A stretch of 64,000 nt of DNA from Cristatella mucedo. Its lineage: Eukaryota; Bryozoa; Phylactolaemata; Cristatellidae. This document shows, in pieces, positions 1-13,227 of this stretch. The position numbers and the translations under genes were made by a program. The first letter of the stretch is position 1. Each line of letters begins with the position of its first letter. Below the pieces are notes generated by a model. That model was not told where the DNA came from and did not search any database. It saw only the letters and a list, made by a program, of their open reading frames with translations. Where the stretch lies: assembly GCA_009760855.2 (NCBI GenBank), contig WPIO01000053.1:147501-211500 (forward strand). Reading direction: 5' to 3'.

Positions 1-798
1 CTGTTTGCTATTGATTTCTGGCTGCACACGTGCATTGGCTGCTCCTTGCTGCCTTCTTGCTCAGTCACTGCTTCTGACTGCTCTCAGTCGCAGGAGCTCG
101 GTTTAATCTGTATTGATGCGTATATAAAGCATACACTCGTGTTTGGTCATGCCGTGCATGGTTATGCTGCGGTTGTCGTATGTTGTCATCAGATGCTTTA
201 CTTTCTGGTATTGCCTTTATGTCATGCCATAATTTTGCTATTCTGGAAACTATATGTTCTGCTGGTGTACAGCAGGCATAATCTCTTTTGATGATCGAAC
301 CTTCAGCTCGTATGCACCAAAAGTATGCAACTCTCTTCCGGGTACCAGATGCACCTGCAATGACCTTACATAATCAATGTCTCAGTCAAGGATGCATCTA
401 TTCCTGTCAGCTTTCCCTGCGGCCCAGTGAATTTGGTGTTTTTTGCGGCCTAGTCAACTAGTTTTTTTTTTGTTCATTTGTGCCTTGTCTGCTTACATGT
501 GCCTGATTCAGTGCGTTTTCTTTGCCAGGGGTCCTTCTAAAGAGGGCTGTTAGTATCTTTGTGTTTGCTTTACCATGCTGGGGCCTAAGCATGCTGCCTG
601 TCTGTGCTTTTGCATGCTTGAAATCTTGCTTGTCACCAACCCTAACGTTGCTGATTCTCTTACAGTGAATTGTACACAGGTCTGAACAGAGATTGATTTG
701 TCTTAGCTAGATGCACCGTGTATTGTTATTTTTATTATTGTTTTTATTACTATTATTATCATTATCACGACTATCTTGTGAGTGGCTGTGTCTTGCAG
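1..798 (+). other. Intron before first visible STK36 exon
   Basis: I see no recognisable exon or repeat family here apart from a TAT/ATT-rich stretch at 721-770 just before the acceptor of exon 1. Confidence 0.5.
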
Positions 799-988
799 TG
801 CCTGTTGTTTCTGTGTGAAGTCATGGACAAGGATGGAGCCACTGACCTACCTGTGAGGTTCCTAAGTGGAATTGCCAATGCCGATCCATCTCCTTCCTCG
901 CCTGCTGAGACTAATGATTACAAAACACTATTTAAATCACTCTTGGAATGCACCCAAAGGGATGATGCAGTTGTTGGTCGATATCAGT
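799..988 (+). CDS. STK36: STK36 exon 1 in window
   Basis: Acceptor tcttgcag, donor gtaagt. It opens with CLLFLCEVMDKDG in phase 0 and ends with one base carried over. Earlier exons must lie before base 1. It is not recognised alone; it is placed by phase continuity with the next exon. Confidence 0.7.
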
Positions 989-3900
989 GTAAGTACCTAT
1001 TTGATAAATTGTGCAGTTTTTGCATGACGAATAATGTTTAAACTGCTTTTCTGTATTCCACAGCTGACCGTACTTGAGCAGCTCTGGCTAATTGCACACC
1101 GAATGTTGCTTTAACTAGCTGTCTAGTTTTTTGGACATCTCACTGCAATTGATCAGCTATAGTCATAGCATATAGCCAGAAAGTTGCTAACATGATTATC
1201 GGCAAGCTGCAAACATGTTCCTCTACGCATAAGTTCAGCAACTTCGGACGCAGTTTGCTTATGGTACAGATATCTGTAAATGTGTTACTTTTAGATGTAC
1301 GGCTTCATATTTATTTGCCGGTTAGACATGGTTTGCATGACAATTTTTCTGATTCTTTCCCTTTATGTTAAAGTTATTGAAACGTTGGATTTCATTTCAT
1401 CAGATGGTTATTTTTTGAATGACACCCTAAGCAGACAACCGATATTCGTAAAATCTTTGACTAATCTTATTATTCAATGTTATTAAAGGTATTATTATTA
1501 TTATCATTATTATTAATGTTAAGTTGAATCAAGACAACACTAACCTATTAATTTTAGGTAAACCTGTTGTCACTTTGAAGCTATTAGGCCTTACCTCCAA
1601 TCAGGTTTTGCTAGTCTTCATTCGTGAACCTAGCAAGGGATTAGGGCAGCCTGTTCCAAAATGACTTTTGGCTGGATGAACGCATCAGTTCACCAGATCT
1701 TGACCAAGTTATAATCAGAATTTAAAATAAAATTCTTTAGTATCTGCTGTGCTTGCATTTTACAATGAACCTCTAGCAAATTTGGCAGGTTTGGGTAGGT
1801 AGGGCTACTCGGCTTGTTCTAGATCTCTTAGCAGCATTTTGCATTAATGACTGCAAAACAAAACTCTGCATCTAGGCTTTTTTGTCGTGAGTGTCACCGT
1901 GCCACATTAGACTAATTCTCGCCGACCTTAAATGACTTAAAATCGAGTAGTTTATCGACTTGAAGGTTTTGTCTCTTACTGTTAGGCATCTTACTAGGCA
2001 TTGTACAACCCACTCTCCTGATTCAAATCATTTAACTATGCATCGAACCAACATCGAATCCTTTGGAGACCGTGCCTTCAGTTTGTATGCTCCCAAACCC
2101 TATAACTCACTTCCGACTGATGTCGCGACATCCCCTGACTAGACGACATTAAAACTGAAGACAAGCACACATGTTTCTCACAGGATTATCTGGGTCTTGT
2201 TATCTGTTTTTTGTGGGCTTAATCATGCTGACACTGTGCATGTTACTACCTTTCCGTTTTGGCACTTTTCGTGTCACCACTAACCATATTCATGTTGACA
2301 CTGTGCATGATACCACTAGCCATATGATCGTTCTTCCTTTACAGCACATGTAAAGTGCCTAGAAAAATATTAAGTTCTCCAAAGGGGCCGTGCAAATCTA
2401 TTATTATTATACGTTATTATTATTATTATTATTACTGGGATCCATCCGGAGTTTCGACATACCTTTGCATCCGTGATGGCACACTAGGTAAGGCGGTTGC
2501 TTTCACGACCTTGGTCCCGAGGTCGTGGGTTCGATTCCTGCGGTGGGCGATTCTTTATCGCCACTGCAAGCGGTGGTGATAGCCGTAAAAGCTCTTCTGT
2601 CGCTATATAAAAGAGGCTGTTTAATCAGCTAGGATTTATTTATTTATCCCTGGCACAGTGCTAAATCGGATTAGGTCCTACTTCAGTAAGAGATAGTAGA
2701 GTGTAGATGTAAATGGCTGGCAGTCGGTCATACAGGGAGCCTTTCAAGTACGAAGCTCGGGGTGGGGTGGGGGTTGACCTCGGGATTCGGTTCTAATCCC
2801 CCCCCCGGCTCCCACCCAAGTCTACACTCTCCATCTGGCCCATTTTTAATCGCTCAGTGCAATCGTGTCTCTGTTTCTATGCCGATGGCACTCAGTCCTA
2901 ACTAATCTTCGATCCTTGTAAACCTCGCTTTGCATCAGATTCGGTTCATTCTCATGCAGCCTAGTGTATTCAGAGTTGGTTGGCCACTAACTGTCTGCAG
3001 CTTAGCTGTGATTAAGCCTATTATTTATGGGCAGACCTAATGATACCCGCTAGTTAAAAGACCTCACTTTCAAGATTGGTTTATCTAGCACCACTCCACG
3101 TTTGCCTGTCATGTGGGTTTTTAAGTAAAAACTTCTTGATGTTTAATGAGCACATTGTAGTGTCCAGTTGGCCTATTTTCAGCCAATGAACATTGCCGAA
3201 CGATTAGAAAAGACTACGACAGCACAATGAGTTCACAAGTTTGTGACATCGTGCCTAGGCTACAGCAATTTTCATCATTCAGCTCCACCGGCCTATGCCC
3301 TTGATCGCTTACAGCTGGTGCAAAATTCAGCAGCTCGGCTGTTCAGCCATCGGTGGCATAGCTATCACTGACGTCACTGCTCTCTTAGCCTTCAGTGACG
3401 TCACTCTCAAGTTTCGATTCGGCTGCAAGATTCTCTCTCTCTTGCCCGCTGATCGCTTTCCGATTGCTTGCGATCGCCTGCCTTTCTGATCTCTCTGCTC
3501 CTTTTGTGCTCTACCTCACAACCTGCTTGTCGGCATTCTGTCGTCTTCCTGCTCCTCGCACTAAATTGAAATTCTTTGGTGATATGGCTTTCAGCTCATA
3601 TTTAATAAGCATCTGGCTATCGCTTATGCCTTCTGTCACCAGTTTCACTCACTTTGCACCATTGCAGTCTCAGCTAAAGATGAATCTGCTCTACACCGAT
3701 TTTCTCTGCGGCCCTTCTATCGCCTGCCTTGCACTGTCTGCAAGTGCAGCCTTGAATGTAGCGACGCTCTCCCGCGGTCGCTCTACGCACCTGCGCACAT
3801 CCGGTCTCAAGACCACTCGTGCCTGCTTGTCACAGAGAGCCACTCTATCCGGGCCACTCACAGAGCTGGCTGCATCCTCTTAGGTAGCGCGTCGGCTAGT

Positions 3901-6654
3901 TCGTGTGTTTGTGCTCTGCCCTTCGCTTGCTGCATGTTGCGCTTACGTACTCTCGTGACGTCTGGGCTCAGACGGTATTTAGCACGGCAATTTACTTTAC
4001 CGTCCGGTGGTTGACAGTGGTAGGAGCAGCAGCCCTGGTAGGTGAGCGCTCACTGCTCTGGTCCAGTAAACCAAAGTCTAAGTGCTCTCGCCCACCGGAG
4101 GTGAAAAGTTTGGCTCTGTTTGTCCCACCGCAGGCCTTCGGGTCCTGTGCATTTAAATGCAATTTAACTGCATGCCGAGGATCCAGTCAGTGAGTGAGAG
4201 CTTGATCGCTGTGCTCGTGTGCATTTCTGTTCAGCTGACGCGACCGCTGCTAGTGGTAACGAGGACGAGGCCACGGAGCAGCTGCTGGAGACGATCGACA
4301 TCACAGTGGCCGTCCTTGCCGCTCTGACGTACCTGCCCCTCGAGGTGGGCGATGGTGAGGGCTTGATACGAGGCAAGAGGGAGGTGAGTGCCGGCCGGCA
4401 TGGCGCAGCACCAGCCTGCACAGTGAGCCGCGAGCAGCCCGTGTGGGCCGGCTCGCACGCACGAGCTGCTTGCGATTCGTCAGAGGTCAGAGGCAACTTG
4501 CTGCACAGTGAACTGCGCCCGTGGTGCACCCGATGCCGGTCATCTCTAGCCGCAAACATCGAATGGTCCGCATCCAGCACAGTGCAGCACTGCCCTAAGA
4601 TTTGTCAATAGTTGTAGGTTCTCCAGCTGGAACCTGCTGCCGCGGATGGAGAGCAGGCAGGAGGGAATGCATGTGCCTGTATGCCATGCAGTCCCTTAAC
4701 ATCTTGTGTGAAGAGTGCCCGTTCAGGTGCAGGGTGGCAAGCAATGACATTGCACTGAGTAGGCAGCGGCGCCAGGCCAGGATGTGACGTATCTGGGCTG
4801 TGGAGCGAGGCGAGGGCAACGACATGTATCCACGGCAACTGGCCTTTTGCTACAGTTAGACACCTTATTGAATGTGCACATAAAACTGTGTATGCAATAA
4901 CAATGATAATAATTACACATTTGTGGAGCTCCCTCAGAGAACACAATGTCTTTCTAAACACACTGCGTATACTGTTAAGGAAGCATGATCAAATGGTTAG
5001 TGATAACGTGCACAATCTCAGCAGGCATAGCATAGTTAGAGATAGCATATACAGGGTCAGCATGCAAGTATGATTACTGGCTGCATGCACTATGTCAGCA
5101 TGCATAAGCACACAAAAGAAGAATCATAAGAACCCACTAGATATTGTGATTGATGCACTTTAGCGTCTTTTTAAATGTTGTCATAGCTTGTAATACAAAT
5201 AGCTTAAGGTTTTAGCACCAATGCCTGCACATGGGAGATTAGTAATTTGTTGGCTCCCTTACCTCACCACATGTGTGGAGCTGGTCATTATACGCCCTAC
5301 AGCCATGGGAAACATAAGAGAAACTACATAGCTGCAAAATTAAAGGTCAAATTGCTGCCCAGCGTTAGACGGGTCTAAGCAACGCAAAGATGGCACACAA
5401 GTTAGGTATTAGCAGGGAGACTGGTTGATACAACCCAAAGAAGTGCTTTTAGAATGCTAGCACGGATGTCTTACCAAACTCTGGCCAGCCAAATGAGACG
5501 ACAAGAAGAGATGACCACCTGCTGAAACTAGCTGCAGCGGGTGAGAGGAGAGCCGCAGTGCTCTGCAGTGCTTCCACAGTCTCCTTCCCTTTGCTCTGTG
5601 CCTCAAGCCACCGATCTGCATGAATCACGCAGGCAGTGAGTGGCCTGACGATGAAAAGTTCAAGAACCACAGGCTTAAGCATACAGAATGTGTCTCACAG
5701 CCAGACACTGACAGGCTCATAGTCGGTGAGCCGTGATGGCACACTAGGTAAGGCGGTTGCTTTTCACGACCTCGGTCCCGAGGTCGTGGGTTCGATTCCT
5801 GCAGTGGGTGATTCTATATCGCCACTGCAAGCGGTGGTGATAGCCGTAAAGGCTCTTCTGTCACTATACAAAAAGAGGCTGTTTAATCAGTTAGGATTTA
5901 TTTATTTCGTCAGTCGGCGACCTGTCACGTGTGCAGCATGCGAATGTGACTCCCATTCATGCCATTCAGCCCGGCCCATTTCCTGTCTGCATGCAGTACA
6001 CTTGCACACAGGCTACAACATAGTCTGCTGCCTCGTGCCCTTTGCCCTGTGCCTCTAGCCACCGATCTGCTTGCAGGTGGCCGCTGCCCTTGGATCTGAA
6101 ATGCTTAAGCCGGATGTCCTACCTCTGGCGGACGGCTACCTTCTGCTGCTGCGCGATCCACACACATGCGTTAACGTGCTCAAGGTATTTATGAGCTGAC
6201 TGCAAGCTCGGACGCTTCAAGGATTAGTTGCAATGTGGCCCACCCTGTGCAGAGCTTTGTCCCTGTCGCTGTCTGTGCGTCTCCAAGCAAAAGAGCTAAC
6301 TGCAACAGCCTCATTTATACAGCAGCAGAATGGCCTTTTTATCACCTCACTTGAAGTAGGCAGTAAAGATTTGCTTATTGCAGAACTTAAGACACACGGC
6401 CTGGGTCATGAGTTCAGGAGGAGAACCTTTCCATGCCACACTGGTTTGGCTCAGTGCTTAAGGTGTTTGCCCCGACCAAGGGCAAGATGAATGTATTTGA
6501 TGACCGAAGGCGTTTGCTTGAGCTCTGTGGCATATGTAGAATGCCTGAACAGTGATTAAGTTCCCTTAATGTGCTATACAAATTAATTATGTATTATTAT
6601 TTGTTTATTACCCCTGTGCTAAGACAGCCCTCTGATTCGAACTTCTCTCTCTCT

Positions 6655-6744
<90 letters not shown>

Positions 6745-7523
6745 CTCATTCACTCCATGTCCATTCCCATTGCTCTACTTGTGTTGGGTCATTTTATTTT
6801 TTATTTTGAGGCAGAAATAAGGATACTGCAGCCAAGTAAGTCCATGCATTGGAAAAAAATCACATCCGGGCTTCTCTTGCTGTGAGTCTTAATACCTGTG
6901 CAATTAGATGCTTTCAAATGGTGCAACACTCGGTAACTAAGCCTAGCTACCATGAACTTAGCAATAACCATGTTAAACCACATCTAATCATAATTTTTGT
7001 TTTACTCCTGCTCGGCAATGATGACTACCCGCTATCTTGGCTATCATGAAAATAGTTGCATCAACATTTTCGAAAGGTCACACAGTACTTGTATTCAGTG
7101 CTATCTCGGCCGTCGAAAAAAAACTATCAAAGGTCAGCAGCTGATGATGAATACGGCTCTATGGTTGGTCAATAAATCCAGGGGTTTCAGCCATGCATCT
7201 CCTATGCTGACCGAGCTTCAGTGGCTCCTGGTTGACCTAATGGATGTAGAGCAAAATTCTGACTTTGAACCACCACCCATTATGAGTAGTCTCTTCGTGC
7301 CTAGCTGAACTGCTGCACCTCCACTTTCAGTCTCCTTTTGCTTTCAGGTCCTCTCAAGACGATAAGTGAGCTGGTCCTATCTTTCAGTTGCAGACTGTTG
7401 GTAATCTATTCATTTGCTGTGTGTAGTAGTGATACTGGAACGTACTTCCGCGATTCTTGCACCGTGGCAATATCTTATCTTTCGCCACTGTTAGTACAGA
7501 GTCTTTTTAGCTGCGTCACGATG

Positions 7524-7621
<98 letters not shown>

Positions 7622-10600
7622 ACTTTTTCTTAAATTATGAGATGAATTCCCAAAGCCTGGAACTCCCTCCCGACCTGCGTCAGAACATCCCCTGACCTGA
7701 CCACATTTAAAAGGAACTTAAAAACACACCTATTTAGGACAGCATTTAGTGGGTCCCTGTGATTCGTCCTTCATGTGCTTATGTGTGCTGACACTGTGCA
7801 TGCTGCCACTAACCACTTTTGCATGCTGACCCTGTGCATGTCACCCCTAACCATATTATTCATTTTGTTTGTTTTTCAAGCATGATTTTACTTACCATTC
7901 AATTGCATTTCACTTTGCAGCAAATGTAAAGCGCCTAGAAAGAGATTAAGTTCTCTGAGGGCGCTTTATCAAGTGCATTATTATTATTAATTCTGATGCC
8001 TGCTTCCCTTCTGAGAGCAGCTATTGTCAGGCCATATATTCAAAAAGTCTACCCTTGATCGTGATATTCTTAATTTTCGTCCGCTCTCCCATCTGCCATT
8101 TGTATTCAAGCCACTCACAACAAGGGGTGGCCCGGCAACTGAATGGTTACAATCCTCAGATCTTTCTAACAAGTTCCGATTGGGATTTCGAGCTAACTGC
8201 TTCCGCAGAAAATGCGTCTGCTTCGGGTTTAAACTGCCCGTCTGAGCCAAGCTGTTCAGGGCATCAGGGCCGATCATCTGCCGATGTTCAGATGTATCCG
8301 ACCACAAGATCCTTCCGGAGATCCCTAATCCTGTGCACACGCCCAGGTGACACTGGTACCAGTACTGGTACCAGTGGTTTCATGTCCTAGCCTAGCTGGT
8401 TTGGTCCAACCGTTAATGTGCTCGCCCGACCAAGATCTGGCTGAGGTCGTTGGCTCGAGCCCCGTGGCATATGTGAAGCCCCTGAATAGAGATTAAGTTC
8501 TCTTAGGGCACTATACAAATGAATTATACTTTATAATACCTCAGCAAAAGATGTCAGACTGTCGATGTGAATTGCTGTCGGTCATCTGAAGAGCCCTTAA
8601 AGTATGTGGTAGTTCAGGGCTCGGTGTTATGCCTCCTTCATTTTACTATTCAATCTTTCCCTCTAGCGATGTCATCGCCAAATACAATATTGGCTCTCGT
8701 TTCTACGTTGATGACACTCAGCTCTAGTCTCTATTCTTCGATCTCTCTAAGCCTTCCTTCTCATCTGACTCTCTCAATTCCCTCAATGCCTTGATCAGCG
8801 GAATTTAGTTTTGATAGTTACTAATTCCTGAAGTTTACTGGTAATAAGACCAACCTAATAGTTATAAGGAAATCTAGTGCCACGTGAAAGTCCTAATCCT
8901 CAAGATTGCTTTAGCTAGCGTTACACTTGTGACATTGGCCCTGAATCTAGGCTTACTGTTCTCAAATTAAATGTAATTAGATGAGCACATTTCTTGCTAT
9001 CAAATCGGCATACTTTCTGCTAAGCATGGCCAGGATCGGGGCCTGCTTAGGTAAGAGTACGATAGCCCAACTAGTTCATTCGTTTGTAACATTGCATCTA
9101 GATCACTGTAATCTTCTTTATTCAGGACTCCCGGCCTATGCCTTTAATATTCTGCAATTGGTTAAAAACTCAGCAGCTTGTCTTGTCTGTCGAGAGCAGT
9201 GTAGTTGCCACAGCAACCACTTCTGTTGGAGCTCTACGCGCTTCCTATCAAGCGTCGAACCGATTCCAAGATCCTCTGTCTGCCTTACAGGTCACTGCAC
9301 TTGCTTGCTCCTTGCCCTTCTAATATGCTGTCTCACCACCTGCTCCTTAGCATCTAATCATCTCGCCATTTCTCATACCAAATCAAAAAACTCTTTTGGT
9401 GATTGAACCTTCAACTCTTATTCTTCGAAATCTTGGAACTCACGTCTTGCTAATGTCACCACCTGCGATGACCTTTAATCCTCTAAGTCTCAGCTCAAGA
9501 AAAAAAATTTGATCAGCTCTTTCTGTGCACCAGTGAACTGTTGGTGAGTCTTCTCGGCAGTTGTTAAGCTCCAGCAAGTCAGTAGCTATCCAGATGTCGT
9601 TATTACTTCCAGTAACAGAATAACTGAGTTAGATGAGGAGTGTGGCCCATAGAATGTTGGAAAAATGGGTAGACTGTGGAACTCACTTCCACAATTCTTG
9701 AGCTACGACATCTGCCGACGGCTATGGCACATCCATTCCAGCCGTCCTGAGTTGCTACTTCCATGCTACTCGCTACCTCAACTGGTCTCCTGACTCGGCT
9801 GTTCCATTCCTCCGCTTAAAGACCGTTGGCCACAAAATCTTTAGCTCTGCAGGTCCTAGACTGTGGAACTTGCTGCCACAATTCTTGCGCAACGACCATT
9901 ACTCTCGTGCTGCCGACTATGGTTCATCATTTTCAGGGTTCCTGAGCTGCTACTGCCATGCTACTTACTACCTCAACTACTCTCCTGACTCTGCTAGGCT
10001 TCCCACTTTCTCTGTGTTGCGTAAGATGAAGTCTGTTTGCTACCGAATGTGTACCGAAAGCCGCTTAGGCTCTGAGTACGCTATTTTAAACTCTCCTGTG
10101 TAAAACCCACATGGTCTTTATGACTTTGTGGAGATACAGACGGAGATACATTGCATCGATGTTATCGCCGTTGAAATGAAAACCGAGGCTGTGTTTGGTG
10201 ATGACATTTTGTTCTGAGGGAGAGTACAGACAGTGACCAGAAGAGGATCGAAGACCCGAATTATGAAGTGCCCCCATCCCCGCTGTAACTAGCCCCTGTG
10301 TAGCCCTGTGCCAGTCATGCCCAGTCGTGTAGAGAGACATCATGCCCTTTTATGTGACCTACCCTTGCTTCACAGGGCATTGATTTCAGTGTCGTGTCAC
10401 TTGCTTTTAGGTCTCTTTGTTCACTTGCGCTTGCTTACCCATCTGTTGCTTCTCTGTCCCTTCTCACCACTCGCTCATCGAGCTGAACTTGTGTGCACTT
10501 ATAGCCTGGAACTCGTTCTCAGCTGACATGATATCATCCCGTATCTTAGTGACATGTAAAGCAAGACTTGAAACCCACTTGTTCTCCACAGTACATGCTT

Positions 10601-13140
10601 TGTTTTTGTAAATCATCATTTTATGATTGTGAATGCTACAGTTATGCTGTCCATCAGTAATCAGTGATGAGCTTCCTATGAAAAATTACTAGACGAGAGA
10701 TTTAGAGGTCATTGGGTGCTGCCATGCAATGATTTGTATTGTTAGCATTACTGTTAATACAATAAGTTTTTGGTTGACCAACTCACGGACGTGGAGCTAT
10801 GAACCGTCAAATTTGTTCATGTGCTGCAGTGTGAGATTCTTCAATCGTCAGGTGCTTCCGTTTGACCTGTTTGTTTTGTGAATCTTTAGGCCGTGTACAA
10901 CGTTGCACAGATGTCGGCTGAGTTCTGCCAGTTTGTTGTCAGCCGAGATTCTCACATGGAGTCATTACTTGGGATCCTTCAAGGAGGGGTGAGAGATGTT
11001 TGCAATTCTGTCTCCTTTGCTGTGCTGCCGAGATTAGTGTTTTGCTCGGGCAAACTGAATAAGCGAGATGAATCACAGGGGGCTAGAATAATGGAGGGTG
11101 CTTGCAAAACAGCCCATAAAGCTTGTACTCTGGGCTCCTAAGCCTCATCACAACAGTTCTGTTAGAGAATCTATTAGCCAATCAATGATGCGATACAGTT
11201 ATTTCGGACGTTAGACCGGTGTACGTTTTCTCTTTGTCTTTCGGCACTTGACAGCATTGTGGAGTTGAATGTTTGTGCTGGCTGCAGCCGTGGTAAAATC
11301 TACCGACATTTTACAACAGTTTTTAAAGCCTTAGTTTGGAGGTGTGTCCTACTAGTGACCAGTCTTGACCTATATGGATAGAGCACAGCAGCACTGTTAA
11401 GCAATGCTACTTTGTATGGTGGGATTGTGGATTGGCAGCCATTGGCACCTCTAACCATGTTACGCTTGTTGTTCATTGAGCATGCTACCGCTAGCCCTTC
11501 GACCATGCTTCCTTTTCAGCAGATGTGAAGTGCCTAGAAAGAGATTGAGTTTTCTGAGGGCGCTACAAGAAATTTATTATCATTATTGTTATTATTATCA
11601 TTTGTTGAACGCACATTGTGTAGTTTTAATCCTTTAGAAATCCGATTCGTTAGAAATCCTATGTGCCTTCTGCTTGAGTGGAGGTGAGGTGATGTTTGCT
11701 TGTTTTTGATGGTTGCTCGGAGCAGCTAGCGCTTGGACCTCCAAGCAAGTAGGAGCAATGCAGGAAGGATGCTGCTACTTGGTATCGGTAGCAGCGCACA
11801 TGCCATCGAGTTTCTCTATGTTGCCATGACAACACGGGCTAAGTTACTTTTACAGCTACCGCTGCCGTGCCAATGAGGAACAGGCAAGGGCATGGAAATG
11901 CTGGCTAAGGACAAGTACCCAACCATTCGCGTTATCACTGATGCCGATTGTTGCCTTAATTCAATCTATCTTGGATGCGCTGTGTCGTACTTTAGCCTTC
12001 GGAAAAATGGTCTCGACTCGCCTGCGACCTGTTTACTAGCACATCGTCATTTTGGGGTTTCCAGCTTCAGGAGCTGTTTTTACGCACTAATGCCACCGGG
12101 CAGATGAAAGCCCGTTGCTTGCCAATCAGTGGTCAGAGAAGCGCGAGGGATTCTGTGGAGTCTCTCGAAGTGATCTCTGTGTGCCACTCGGTAGCATCGG
12201 CCTGCAAAATCAAACTAAAACAAGTAGCCTGCAATTTGTTAGGTACCAGCGCCTGCCTGCCTGGCAAGCAAGGCAAAGAAAATAATGGCACTGCAGGATC
12301 AGCTCATTTGTCACCACTAGCCATTCGATCATGCTTCCTTGTCGGCTTCACCGGCCGACGACGACGGCAGTGGTGGCTAGGACAGACTGTCAGCAGCAGG
12401 GGGGCAGCAGTGGGCTCGAGCATCGTGGCATCGTGTAAAGCACCTGAATAGGTTAAAGTGCTCGCTCCGACCAAGGACTGGCAGAGGTCGTGGGCGCGAG
12501 CCCCGTGGCATATGTGAAGCGGCTGAATAGACATTAAGTTCTAATAGTGTCGTTCTCTTAGGGCGATATAAAAACGAGTTATATTGGTAAATGGGCATGA
12601 TGACATTTTGAATAATTAATTACTATTAGCTAAATGTATGTATATTAGCTAATAATACATTAGCCTATTGTAATTGTGGGTTATACAGAAATTCTGTTCA
12701 CGCCGTGCCTCTCATTCGCCAGGCAGCTGCGGGCTTATTTGCGGTTTATTTGACGCTTGTTGTAGGTGGAGGTCGACGACATGGATGTGAACACCGTCAT
12801 CGAGCTGGCCATTCATGTCATCGTCGTTGTGCTAATGCACTCAGGAAAGGTGCCCCCGGTGTAAGTATGCTGCTGACTGACACCCACAGTGGTAATCACG
12901 TGTGGCTGTGTTGCTAGTGAAGTGCAGCTGCCTTCGGTGCCAGCAGCTGCGAAGCTCGCTCTGCACTAGGTTTGTGCACACGTGGTGCTGCTAACCCCTG
13001 ATGCACCTGTATTCGTGCTTGATTAACGTGGTGTTCTATCATTGTTATAAGAACTATCTCAGATGCATGGGCCACACCTTTTTGCTTACTGTCGTGTCTG
13101 CAATCTGCCTTTAGCTGTCACTTTGTGTGTCATGTGTGCG

Positions 13141-13175
<35 letters not shown>

Positions 13176-13177
13176 TG

Positions 13178-13227
<50 letters not shown>

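Noticed and set aside
4164-4611. Overlapping ORFs of 130-138 codons on both strands
   Set aside because: GC-rich DNA around STK36 exon 2. Only 4235-4383 fits splice sites and phase; the minus-strand frames have no support.
6571-7640. Ser/Leu-rich ORFs over the CT tracts
   Set aside because: Pure repeat translation; no coding signal outside the repeat. The same applies to 25204-25719.
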